A DNA stretch of 64,000 nucleotides from Sapria himalayana. Lineage: Eukaryota > Streptophyta > Magnoliopsida > Malpighiales > Rafflesiaceae. The position numbers and the translations under genes are program-made. This document shows, piece by piece, positions 26,901 to 38,900 of the stretch. How positions within the stretch are numbered: the stretch's first letter is position 1; each line of letters begins with the position of its first letter. The notes beneath the pieces are model-generated. The model ran no database searches, was not told the origin of the DNA, and saw nothing but the letters and a program-made list of their open reading frames with translations. The stretch is from assembly GCA_029783825.1 (NCBI GenBank), contig JAREIK010000801.1, forward strand, positions 11,496,391 through 11,560,390, given 5' to 3'.

Positions 26901-29900
26901 ATTTACATATCCTAAATACACAAATTATGGACTAGTACCTATTGCATGGTGTATGGTGTTGTGCATGATGATGTGTAGTGTTGAGTGTTCTGGATGGTGT
27001 GTGGTGTTGTGCATGATGATGTGGTGTCGAGTGTTGTGTATGGTGTATGGTAATGTATTGACTGTAGTGTTTGTGTATTTTTTCAAGTTGTTGTGGTATT
27101 GTGCTGATTGTGGTATTATTATAGGTGGCAAACAAGGCCGTATGAAACAGCCTAATTTATTGTGGCCTAGCATGCCACGGTGCCGTGTCAAGCACAACAC
27201 CATTTCAAAGTCAAGGTGTGTTGGCCCGGCAGACCTGCAAACGAGGGACGCCGTACCAGCCCAGTGGCCCACTTGTTACCCAGGTGGTAGGGATGGGTCA
27301 TCATTAAACCCAGTACAAATTGACCCATAAACATTGTTTGTGTTAGGCTTGGCACATGCCAACCCATGCTAGTTTAGGTTGGGTGCAGTCCAGGACCAGT
27401 CCAGGCTAGCCACCTCACCCACACTACAATATGGACTCACCTTGTAATGATCGCACTCTGTCATAGCCAATCAACCATTGCATATATAATATAAAATATT
27501 ATATATAATACAGTAGAACCACCTTAAATTGATATTCTATAAATTAATAACTTCCATTATGTAATGAAAAATCAATCTACCGACTCCGTAGAATGTGTAT
27601 AATTTAATAATTCTACTATCTATTAATTAATGCAAAATAGAAAGCACCCTATGTAAAAATATTAATTTATAGAATCAATATTCCTTATAAATTTAAAAAT
27701 AATATACATCATAGATAAAATATATTACTTTGTAAAATTAATATTCCTTACAAAAATACCTATCTAAAATAGTTTATTATTTTTCAATAATCCGTATCTC
27801 AAATTGTATGTTTCTAAGTACCTTATGAGCTATAACATGATTTGAATTTGAAAAATCAAAAAATGAAATACAAGAATAAAAAATATTTAAGTTTTCATTT
27901 GTTGACATGGAAAGATTTTCATCCATAACTTCACCATCTTCCTCTTCTTTTTGATCTTGAGACGACGAAAGTTTTATTAAATCTTCATCTGAAATTTTCT
28001 CATGGGCAACTTGTTGCTCTTCCTCGGGATTTATAAGCTCGTGAACAGACATTGGGCAACTAATTAGCAGTTGATTAATAGCATCTTTAAGTTCATTTTC
28101 TATATCTTGTTCTTCCGAACCCACTTCATTTTTTTTGAATTTCTCTTTCAAAGAGACTTGTGTGGTTAAAACAATTGGCTATTGTCTTGCAAGAAATATC
28201 ATTCCATGCTGCCTTAGCACATTTCATGGCTATCAATTGATCAACCTTATAGATGTCTGACTTTTGTTGTTCATCTCTATCAATTACATCTTGGAGTTGA
28301 AAACGCCTATATCGCCTCTTGAATACTGCTATTATTCCAACATCCATTGGTTGAATTTTAGAAGTTATACATATTAGCTGGAAAAAAAAACTTAAACATT
28401 TGTAAGAGACAAATCTCTCACCACATGTGAATGAGCATTATCTAACAAAAGTAGGACTTTTCTATTAGTATCTTGTATTTGTTGATCCATCTTTTGTAGT
28501 CATTCCCTGAAAATGAGTCCAGTCATCCAAGCTTTTGCATTGCTGTGATAATAGAAACTCAATTACTCTTCACTTTTTCTATTAAAAGCACGTGGTCTTG
28601 GGCATGACCAATGATGAGAGGTTCCATTTTGTGAGACTCATCTGCATTTGCAGCAAAGACAAAAGTTAAACGTGTTTTATCCTTCTTAGAATCTTTAATT
28701 TGACGTCGTGCAATTGTTCGATCAGGGGCCATGCGATAAAAGAGTTCTATTTCATCCATGTTGTATATCTCTTGAAGTGAATAGCTTTGAAATTTTTCTT
28801 TTATTGTTGACATATTTCTGTCAATTGTATCTAAATCAGCAGAGCCACTTTCTCCATATTTTTTTGAGCTTTGAATCCATGGCGAATATTAAACTTTGCA
28901 AGCCATCCATTTGAAAATCTCAGTGTTCTCTCTCCAAATTCAAGTTGTCTAGCAAATTGAAGAGCATTTTCCTTAATTAAATCACCTGATAATGTCACTC
29001 GACATGTTTAGCATTGTAAAACCCAATTTGCTAAAATATTATCAAGTTCAAGATGCTTCACAGCTCTTTGACGCTTAGATGTAAGTTCAGCTGAGTCCAT
29101 GCTTTCATATTGTTGACGCTTAGCAAGGATGTTGCTAATGGTTCCTTGGGTTGGGACTTTTGAAAGCTTGAATTCTTGCATTGCCCAATTTGCAAGAGCT
29201 GATTGTTTGATGGATGGATTTGTTACTTTATGATGACAAATTTTAAACTTTTGATCATTACTCAGAGAAAATAAAGATTTCTTTTTGGAAGAAAAAAAAA
29301 ATAAAAAAAAGGACAAACTATAACTCAACTATTATATGCATTAGCCTTTATAATTCAAGTGAGAAACTTTTGATATTCCACACCTAGAAAACTTTTTTGG
29401 AAACATGGTCACGACCTTTGATTTTTCAAAATTTAAGTTGATTAATTTAAGCACAACTTTTAACTTTGAAAATTGACGTTGAATTTATTGAGGCTTGCAT
29501 GAATTAATCATGCAATATCTTTGATATATTTTCTATTTTTTTTAGGTGAAAGTTCTATAAATTAATAACCTCCGTTAATTAATAATTTTTTGTGCTACAG
29601 ATCGTATTAATTTAGAAAAATTTCACTGTATATGAAAACTTAAAAATGAATAATTATCTTAAATAATATTAAAAAATATATCTACATTAAAACTAAAACT
29701 ATAATGTAAAGCAAAATATAATAAATAAAATACAAACACACTCAAACGTTAAACTAACAAATTTTTTGAAAATAAAAAAAATTGGATAACCATTAATCAT
29801 CATACATCATCGAATACTCTAAGTGTTGAATAAGGATCATCATTCATCATTTATAACACTCTGATTTTGATGTTCACAACTCTACTTTTAGATTGCATCA

Positions 29901-32900
29901 TGAAATCCATCTTGTAATTCTAGAGATTGAAAACTCATATATGCAACTTATTAATTCTTTAAGCATAACAAAATTTCAAAATAAAATATCTAAGTACAAT
30001 AATCCTATTATCTGAAATAACATTCAAACTCAATATATTTAATTTTTTTTTATCTTTGTGGGATAAGATATAACAATAATCAGCACCTAAGTATCTAGAC
30101 TGCCCACACATATTTAACAGATCAATCTCGCCATTATCTTTAACTAATTGAATAAAAAAATCATTTTTGAATATGACATCATTCTTTTAAATTGGAGAGT
30201 TATAATTATGATACTTATTTTCATAATAATTGAATTAATTTTATAATTATTCATAAATTTTATCATCTAACGTTTATAATTAGTTATTGCATGTATATTT
30301 GAATTTCATAATATTATTGAATCCTTCAACCTTAGTCATATGACTATACACACAGCTAAACAATATATAAATTGAATGGTCATTCAATATTTTAAATATT
30401 TCTTTTCATATTAATAGTCATTATACCAAAATAGTGTATTTTCTATAATAATTAAACATATTTCACATATTACATATGCACATAAGTACAATATAATCTA
30501 TAAAAGTATATACAAAAAAATACAGGTTTACCATAACAAAAATTTTTTTATAAATTTTAAAAATAAAAAATATGTCCCAATTTGATTCATTAACTATGAT
30601 TTCATTAATTTCACTATTAACAAAATCAAATATAATATTTTGATAATAATGTCTAATAACTAGTTGAATTTTTTAGGTTTATTAACATACATATTCTATA
30701 AAATTCATGTAATTTATTAGATATCCAATATATTTTAATGAATATAAAATTTATCATTATAACAGTTTCTTTTCACCTGTAATAAATTTTTTTAATATTA
30801 TATTAATGAAAGCACCTAAATTATGAGACACCCCAACAGAATTTACCTATTACACCTATGTTGCACGGACACGGATACGGACACGGGGATACGACACGGC
30901 AAGATACGGGGACACGGCAAATTCTAAAAAACTAGGATACGGATACGGCTAGGATACGTCATGATAAAAAAAATAAAATTAAAAATAAAAATTATTAATT
31001 ATAAATATTAGGTATTTTAAAATAATTAAATATACTGTATTTTAAAATAATTTAAAATTTTGTATTTTAAAATAATGTAAACAAAATGTTAGGTATTTTA
31101 CTTCCCCCCCCTTCCCCCCTTCCGAAACCCCCTCCCGCCCCCCCTTCCGAAACCCCCTCCCGCCCCCCCTTCCGAAACCCCCTCTCGCCCCCCCTTCCGA
31201 AACCCACTCCCGCCCGCCCCCCCTTCCGAAACCCACTCCCACCCGCCCCCCCTTCCGAAACCCACTCTCGCCCGCCCCCCCTTCCGAAACCCCCTCCCGC
31301 CCCCCCTCCCGAAATGCATTTTTGGATACAGATTCCAAAAAACGACGCGTTTTTGGAATCTGTTTCCAAAAATGCGTCGGATACGTCTCCGAACAACGCG
31401 TCGGATACGTCTCCGACGCGTATCCGATACGCCACGTGGCGTATCCCATACGGATTTGTGTCCGATACGCCACGTGGCGTATCGGACACGTATCCGACGC
31501 GTGTCCGACCCGTGTCCACGTGTCCACGTGTCGGACACGTGGACACGGCACCTCCTAGGCGTATCCGTGCAACACAGACGTGTGTTATCTATATGAGTTT
31601 TATTACTAAGCGTTACTATTATTTGATGTTCATAAGTTTCTACATTGTATTAGAGCAATACTCAAAAAATAAACTATATAATGTGTGCATAACATATATG
31701 ATGATGTTATATTAATGAGAGCATAAGTTATAGACTACACCAATAGAATTTGCATGTTATATAAGTATATTGTTTGTATGAATATTGTTATTAAAAATTA
31801 TTGTTGCAATTTATTTATTTTTATATTATGTTTTAATAAAAATACCTAACATGTGAGTTGCCTCAATTATTTTTTTCTATTTTATATAGTATGATTGTAT
31901 GATATTTTCTATTGTGCATTAGTGTATTTTACTTTCCTCGTTAATTTCTAATATTGTATCAAAATGATTTTACAAATCATAGAAAAAGAAAGTATGTGTA
32001 TTTATTAGCACAATATATGTATACATGTGTGCTACACTACATGCATGCACGTGTAGAAAGAGAAAGGTGCACATCATTGTGGGATGTCAAATCTTCATCC
32101 CACACTTGTGTGTGATGGGCATCGAGACACACTACATCGACGTCAGCAGTAGAAAATATCACAAGAACACCAGCAATGACTCAAACAATAAGCACAAGTA
32201 GTGTTTGGACATAATTTTGGGACAAATTTGCACAAATTGCATCATAGAAACTGATAAAGCCAAAAAAAAACCTAATTATTTATGGCTGTTGTAAGAAGCT
32301 TTCACAATATAATTGAATGACCTAAAACACTAATATTTCAATTTTCAAAATCAAAATATGAGATTTTTTTCATTTAGAGTTTTGATTTAAAGAATCCTTA
32401 TTTCTAATTTTTTGATTTGTGGCAAAATTGTGAATTTAAATATTCAAAAATTTTAATTTTAGTATAAGAATTAAAATTAAGAAATTCTAATTTGTGATAT
32501 AATAATGATATATAGACAGATGAGACTTTTTCTATAGTATTTATATTTTACAAATAAATTATCATAATAAAAATAATTACTGGGTGTGATTTCCAGAGAA
32601 GTTACCGATAATTTTACACGGTATTAAAAGAGATTAACTGACTACCAAAATTATTTAGAGGTCTTCTTAAAGTTTACTCATTATGACACTTACTAAAGAA
32701 CAACATACAAAAATATTATATAATACAATAACAAAATTTTCCTATCTTTCATGTATTACAAATTATTTCATTGATTCTTAGAGGTATCAAATGTATCGTG
32801 CTTGGTCCATCAGCCCAACATGGCATGGTGGCATGGTCATGTCGAACCGTGTCGTGCTCTAAATGTGCGTGCAAAAGAATTTCATTGCGTGAAAATGCAA

Positions 32901-35900
32901 TGGATAGCCAGCTTACATGGCCGGTCAAGTACAATCGGCAACATGGCTGATTGTTATAAAATAATTAGACCACCCCATCACAAGCACGGGATCAAGGTCT
33001 ACATCTAACTATTTAAAAAATTAATAGACTACTTGGGTGATCGCTCGGGTGATTGCCCGCCATCCCCGATGAGACCCCCATCAGGTGGTTACCCGAACTA
33101 GTTTACAATGGCATTGAGCCAAGCACAGGAGTCATGCCTACCCCGGCACGAGGAATGACTCATGCAGAACAAGCACAACACAAACCGTGTCATGAGGCAA
33201 CCCGACCCGACACGAGGCTTGTTCTAGAATGTACCATGTTAGGCATGACATTGTTGAACAGGCTCAGGCCACAAGATGTGCCCAGGCAGCCCTACCCATT
33301 TGGCATCTCAACTGATGCTCTCACTTCAAACTCTTTGATTATTGAAATATAAGCTAACATTATTATTATCAATATTCATATCATATTTACTATATTTTTT
33401 TCTATTCTAAAAATATTTCTATAGCTAATGACGAATATTCAAAAACTATTAAATATAATATTATCAAAATTGAGTCTTTGTTACTTTTTCCTATCTTAAT
33501 TATTCTCAATTATCCTTTTAATTTACTCTTTATAAGTTATTTTTTCAGACAACTTAACTTTGATTTTATTTTTATTTCTACTAATTTTTATTGACAAAAT
33601 TAAAATATTTTGAGAATGATTATTTGGGATTGTTATGGTAGAATTATTAAGAATCATGAGATATTCTTATAATATCATCTGGTTTATTCCTTAGGATATT
33701 CTTATAATATCCTATAATTTATTTCATTCTTTTGTGTGTATATATAGGTATCTCTATAGGTTGTAAAATCATTAATTCATTCTCTTATATTTCTTTACAT
33801 TGTATTAGAGCATTAGGGCTATAATAGCTCAAAATAGAGCATTTTTTTGGAGGAATTTTTTTTTACGGTGCGCCGCACCTACTGCCTCTCTCTCGCGACT
33901 ACTCCGGCGAAATTTTCAGGCCACCAACCCCACCAATAGAAGCGCACCTCACCGACAACCACCATTGTCCAAGGCCATCATCGAAAACCCCCACATGCAC
34001 CCCCACGCGCCGCCTGAAGCGGCTGCCAGATCTGCACGCACCGGTCACCTTCCCGGCGCGTGATGGCACGTCGAAAATTGCAGCACCTCCTGCCGACCAC
34101 CACCTGAATCGTCTTTGTCCCAGGAATCCAGATCTACCCTCCAATCTTTGATCCAACAACCCTAGCTTAGAGGTGTCAACCGGATCGGGCCGGGCACGGC
34201 ACGGTTCGGCCATGCCTGAGCTGGCCCGGCACGGGAAAATCCCGTGCCCGGGCATTTTTCGTGCCCGGGTAAGGCACGAGCCGTGCCGTGTCATGCCTGA
34301 CCTGTGCCATGCCGTGCATGACCCATGCCATGCCGTGCCTGACCCAGCATGGTTCGGTGCCCGTGGCACGGCACACCAGCACGGGTTCATCTCGTGTCCC
34401 CCTCGTTTTGCCCCTCCCGCAAAAAAGACCACGAGTTGGGTCTGATTGGACCCAACCCGAGGTCCCGGTTTGGCCCGTACGGCTAGGCCAGGCCCGAGCG
34501 TGCCAGGCACGGCACGGTAAAGTAACCGTGCTGAGCCTGGCCCAGCACGAAAGCACGCCGTGCTCAAAAAAAAACTGGTCGGGCCGGCCCGGCCCATTTG
34601 ACACCTCTACCCTAGCTTGGTATTTTGGTATTTCTTCAATTCGACCCCTTTGTCTCAACCATCGATGTTTTGTCGATTTTGGATTTTTGAGGTATTTTGA
34701 GTAGTTTATTATATCCTATATCTCGTATATATCCCTTTACCTTGATCCAAGCACTAAAACTTGGATTTCTAGCCATTCGTCAATTTCGGCCAAGGTGTTC
34801 TTTGTCGGGTATTCATTCGATAATTGCTTGCTTTCATCAATCTTGCCTCTAACCTATTTTCAGATGCTTAATCATTACTGAATATGCTTCCAAGATATCT
34901 CTCGCCACTCTGGCCGGGATTCCTATTCTTCCAAAGATTACGGAACATAAACTAAATGGTCGGAACTACATCAACTGGAGTAATACAATTCGAATCTATT
35001 TCTGAAGTATGGAGATGGAGTACAATCTTACCTCTGACCCACCCACAGATGATTCCAGTCACATCTGGTTACGGGATGATGCTCGTCTTTTCATTCAGGT
35101 CAGAAATTCAATTGAAAGTGGCATGATCGAAACCGTTATTCACTGTACGACGATCAAACAGTTGATGGATCATCTTGCATTCCTATACTCTGGTAAGGGA
35201 AATATCACCCGAGTGTTTGATGTTTATAAAGCATTTTATCGGGCTGAGATGCAAGACAGATCCCTTTTGCAAGCATACGTAGACTATAAAAAGACCTATG
35301 CATAATTGAATATGGTGCTGCTTTTTAGTATCGATATTGCAATCCAACAACAACAACATGAACATATGGTTGTTATGGGGTTCTTGGTTATGCTACCACC
35401 TGCTTATGACTCTGCTCGAGCACAGATTCTTGCTAGTCCCACCATCATTTCATTAGAAGATGTATATAGCAAAGTTGAACGGGCAGGTATCTCTCATTCT
35501 GCAGGACTTCAGTCATCAACCTCACTCACTCATGCGCTTCTTGGTCAAGGTGGACCTGCGTCAAAATAGCAGTATGCCCAGCCTCCAGATGCATCGAAGG
35601 GGGGCTCCTCCAAGATTATCTGTCAATACTATAAGAAACTAGGTCATGTAATTCAGGAATGTTGGAAATTAAAGAACAAATATCAATGAGGTTCTTCTGT
35701 CACTTTTGCTCCCACAACCAACACTGCTACCCCAACTACTCCAGTTACATAGTTCTCTACCGACGATCTTGCTCAGTTCCAGAAGTACAAGGCTTTTCTG
35801 AAGTCCACACAGTCCTCTCCGGCTGCCATGTCCAACCTTACCCACATAGGTAACTCAGTCGCTTGTGTTGTATCCTAGGCAAATGAATGGGTCATTGACT

Positions 35901-38900
35901 CAGGCACCTCTAACCATATGACAGGTAACCCTAGTTTACTTTCTTTCATGCGACCCACCTCGTCCAAGTCCATCATCACCTTGGCGGATGGGTCCAAATC
36001 CCATGCCCATGGGTCTGACACTGTCTCGCCTACCTCATGCCTTCCTTTATCATCGGTTTTGCATGTGCCTAATCTATCATTTAATTTACTCTCTATCATC
36101 AAACTTGCTCATGATCTTAATTGCTCAGTCTCATTCTTTCATGGCTATTGTCTTTACCATGACCTGGTGACGAAGCGGACTATTGGTAGGGGACGTGAGT
36201 CTGGCGATCTCTATCATTCTCTTACTTTATTAAAAAGGTTATATCCCTAGTTCTTGTCATTGTCTACCTTAGCTTGTGAATCCTATCAACTGGCGAAACA
36301 TCATCGCATCAATTCAAGTCCTCGAGTTAATAAACAAGCTAGTGCTCCTTTTGAATTAGTCCACTCCGATGTTTGGGGCCCGTGTCCTATCTTGTCCTGT
36401 CACCCACTGGATTCCGTTACTTTGTTACTTTTGTGAATGATTTTTTGAGAGTTACATGGTTATACTTAATAAAATCTCGGTGAGAAGTATTTTCGCATTT
36501 ATGTGTCTTCTATGCAGAAATTCAAACTTATTTTTATATTTCTGTTCAAATATTACGTAGTAATAATGCTAAAGAGTATTTGTCTGAGCCTTTTCAAACA
36601 TTCATGCGTGAGCGAGGCATCCTTCATCAAACCTCATGTGTTGATTCTCCCTCTCAGAATGGTGTGGCGGAGAGGAAGAATCACTATCTTTTGGAAACTG
36701 CTCGGACTCTGCTTTTCCAAATGCATGTGTCTAAGCATTTATGGGCCGACACAGTTTCCACTGCTTGTTTTTTGATTAACCGCATGCCCTCTTCTGTGCT
36801 TAACTGGGATACTCCCTTTCATATCCTATACCCAACTGCCCCTTTATTTCTCATTCCCCCCCCCCCCCGAATTTTTGGGTCTACATGTTTTGTCAGGAAC
36901 GTTCGCCAACAACTCTCCAAGTTTGATCTTAAAGCCCTCAAGTGCATTTTCCTTGACTATTCAAGAGTTCAGAAAGGGTAACGGTGTTACTGTCCTGATC
37001 TTAAGTGCTATCTAGTATCTTATGATGTCACCTTTCATGAAGATACCCCCTTCTTTACCTCTCCTGGTCCTCCTAGTGAAGGAGAGGATGATGATATTCT
37101 GGTCTACCCTATCTCTCCTATGACCGATTCTACTCATGCTCCGCTGGATCATCCTCCGATCACACAGGCATACTCCCGTCGGCCGCCTCCGCCAATCTCT
37201 GATCCACCACCATCAGGTCCCTCGCCATCAGCTCCTCCCTCCGGTGATGATCTTCCTATTGCTCTTCGCAAAGGTTCACATAAGTGTGTTCATCCTATTT
37301 CATCTTGTCTATCTTATCATAACATTTCTTCTTCATCTCGTACTTTCATTACTTCTTTGGATTCTACCTCTTTACTTACCTCTATTCCTGAAGCCTTGTC
37401 TCATCCTGGCTAGCATCATGCTATGCAGGAGGAGATGACAGCATTAGAGACTAATAGTACTTGGGATTTAGTGAAGTTGCCTGCAGGGAAACGTACTATT
37501 GGCTGTCGCTGGGTGTTTGCAGTGAAGGTTAATCCCGATAGCAGTCTTGCTCGCCTCAAAGCTCGACTTGTGGCCAAAGGCTATGCTCAGACCTATGATA
37601 TTGAGTATGTCAATACCTTCTCTCTCGTGGCCAAATTGACTTCGGTCCGACTCTTTATCTATTTGGCTGCCCAATACAGTTAGGATCTCCATCAGTTAGA
37701 TGTCAAAAAATGTATTTCTCTATGATAATCTTCAGGATGAAGTCTATATGGAGCAACCTCTACGGTTTGTTGCTCGGAGGGAGACAGACAACCGAGTTTG
37801 CCGCCTTCGCAAAGCCTTATATGGACTCAAACAGAGTCCACGTGCATGGTTTGGAAAATTCAGTCAGATAATTGATAGGTTTGGGATGCACAAGTGCAAG
37901 TCTGACCATTCAGTATTTTACTGGAATTCAGCCACTGGGATCATTCTGTTGGTTGTTTATATTGATGATATCATTATAACTGGCAGTGACACCACTGATA
38001 TTTTGTTACTGAAGTCCTTTCTTCAAAAACAATTCAGTACAAAAGACTTAGGTATGTTAAAGTATTTTTTAGGTGTAAAGGTTATAAGAAATAGCAAAGA
38101 GATTTTTATCTGTCACCGCAAGTATGTGTTGAACCTATTATCCAAAACAGGTAAGCTAGGCGTTAAACCGTGTAATTCACCTATGACTCCGAACATGCAA
38201 CTAGTCAAAGAAGGAGAATCGTACAGTGATCCTGAGAGATTACGGATGTTAGTAGGAAAATTAAATTATCGTACAGTCACACGCCCTGATATTGCATATG
38301 CTGTTAGTATTATGAGTCAGTTCAGGTCTTCCCCCACTATTAGCCATTGTGCAGCTGTGGAACACATTCTAGGTTACCTTAAAGCCAGTCCAGGACAAGG
38401 TATTCTCTATGGTAATCATGGGCATGAGAATATTGAGTGTTTCATAGATGCAGATTGAGCAGGCTCCAAGGATGATAGGCATTTTACTTCAGGCTATTGT
38501 GTCTTTATGGGAGGCAACCTGGTATCCTAGAAAAGCAAGAAGTAAAGAGTGGTATCTCGGTCTAGTACAGAATCTTAATATCAAGTCATGGCATAGATCA
38601 CATGCGAGATAATGTGGATTCACCAATTTTTGACGGAAACAAGTATCACACATCCATTATCAGCCAAACTTTGGTATGATAATCAGGCAGCAATTCACAT
38701 TGTCTCCAATCTAATGTTTCATGAGCAGACCAAATATTTTGAAATCGACTGTCACTTTGTTCGTGAAAAGATACAACTTGGGCTTATCTCCACAGGATAT
38801 GTGAAGACTGGAGACTAATTAAGAGATATCCCCACCAAAGCCTTGAGTGGTGATCGGGTTGCTTATTTGTATAACAAATTGGGCATAAGAGATATCTATA

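Larger units (their letters stand above)
30856..31577. mobile_element. non-autonomous hAT derivative, TATGTTGCACGG family
   Basis: 722 bp with ends CTATGTTGCACGG and CCGTGCAACACAG. The left subterminal ACGGATACGG repeats, the AT-rich middle with ATTATTAATTATAAATATTAG, the C-rich block and the right CACGTG palindromes all match the 1927-5501 element and its relatives. No transposase is encoded. Flanking 8-mers (TATTACAC and ACGTGTGT) do not match, so the target duplication is lost or the flanks were rearranged. Confidence 0.88.

Noticed and set aside
26221..27330. Several open frames around two GC-rich patches
   Set aside because: Patches are MITE-type repeats. The (TGTTGTG)-like frames at 26932-27135 come from a low-complexity GTGTGGTGTTG stretch.
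31086..31715. 209-codon plus-strand open frame and overlapping glycine-rich minus-strand frames
   Set aside because: They follow the C-rich 25/29-bp tandem repeat and palindromes of a hAT derivative. All six frames are partly open, which is typical of repeat artefacts.
33899..34704. Long open frames on both strands in GC-rich DNA
   Set aside because: They lie over the copia leader and the nested MITE 34168-34609, whose repeated GGCACGG words lack stops. No domain is visible.
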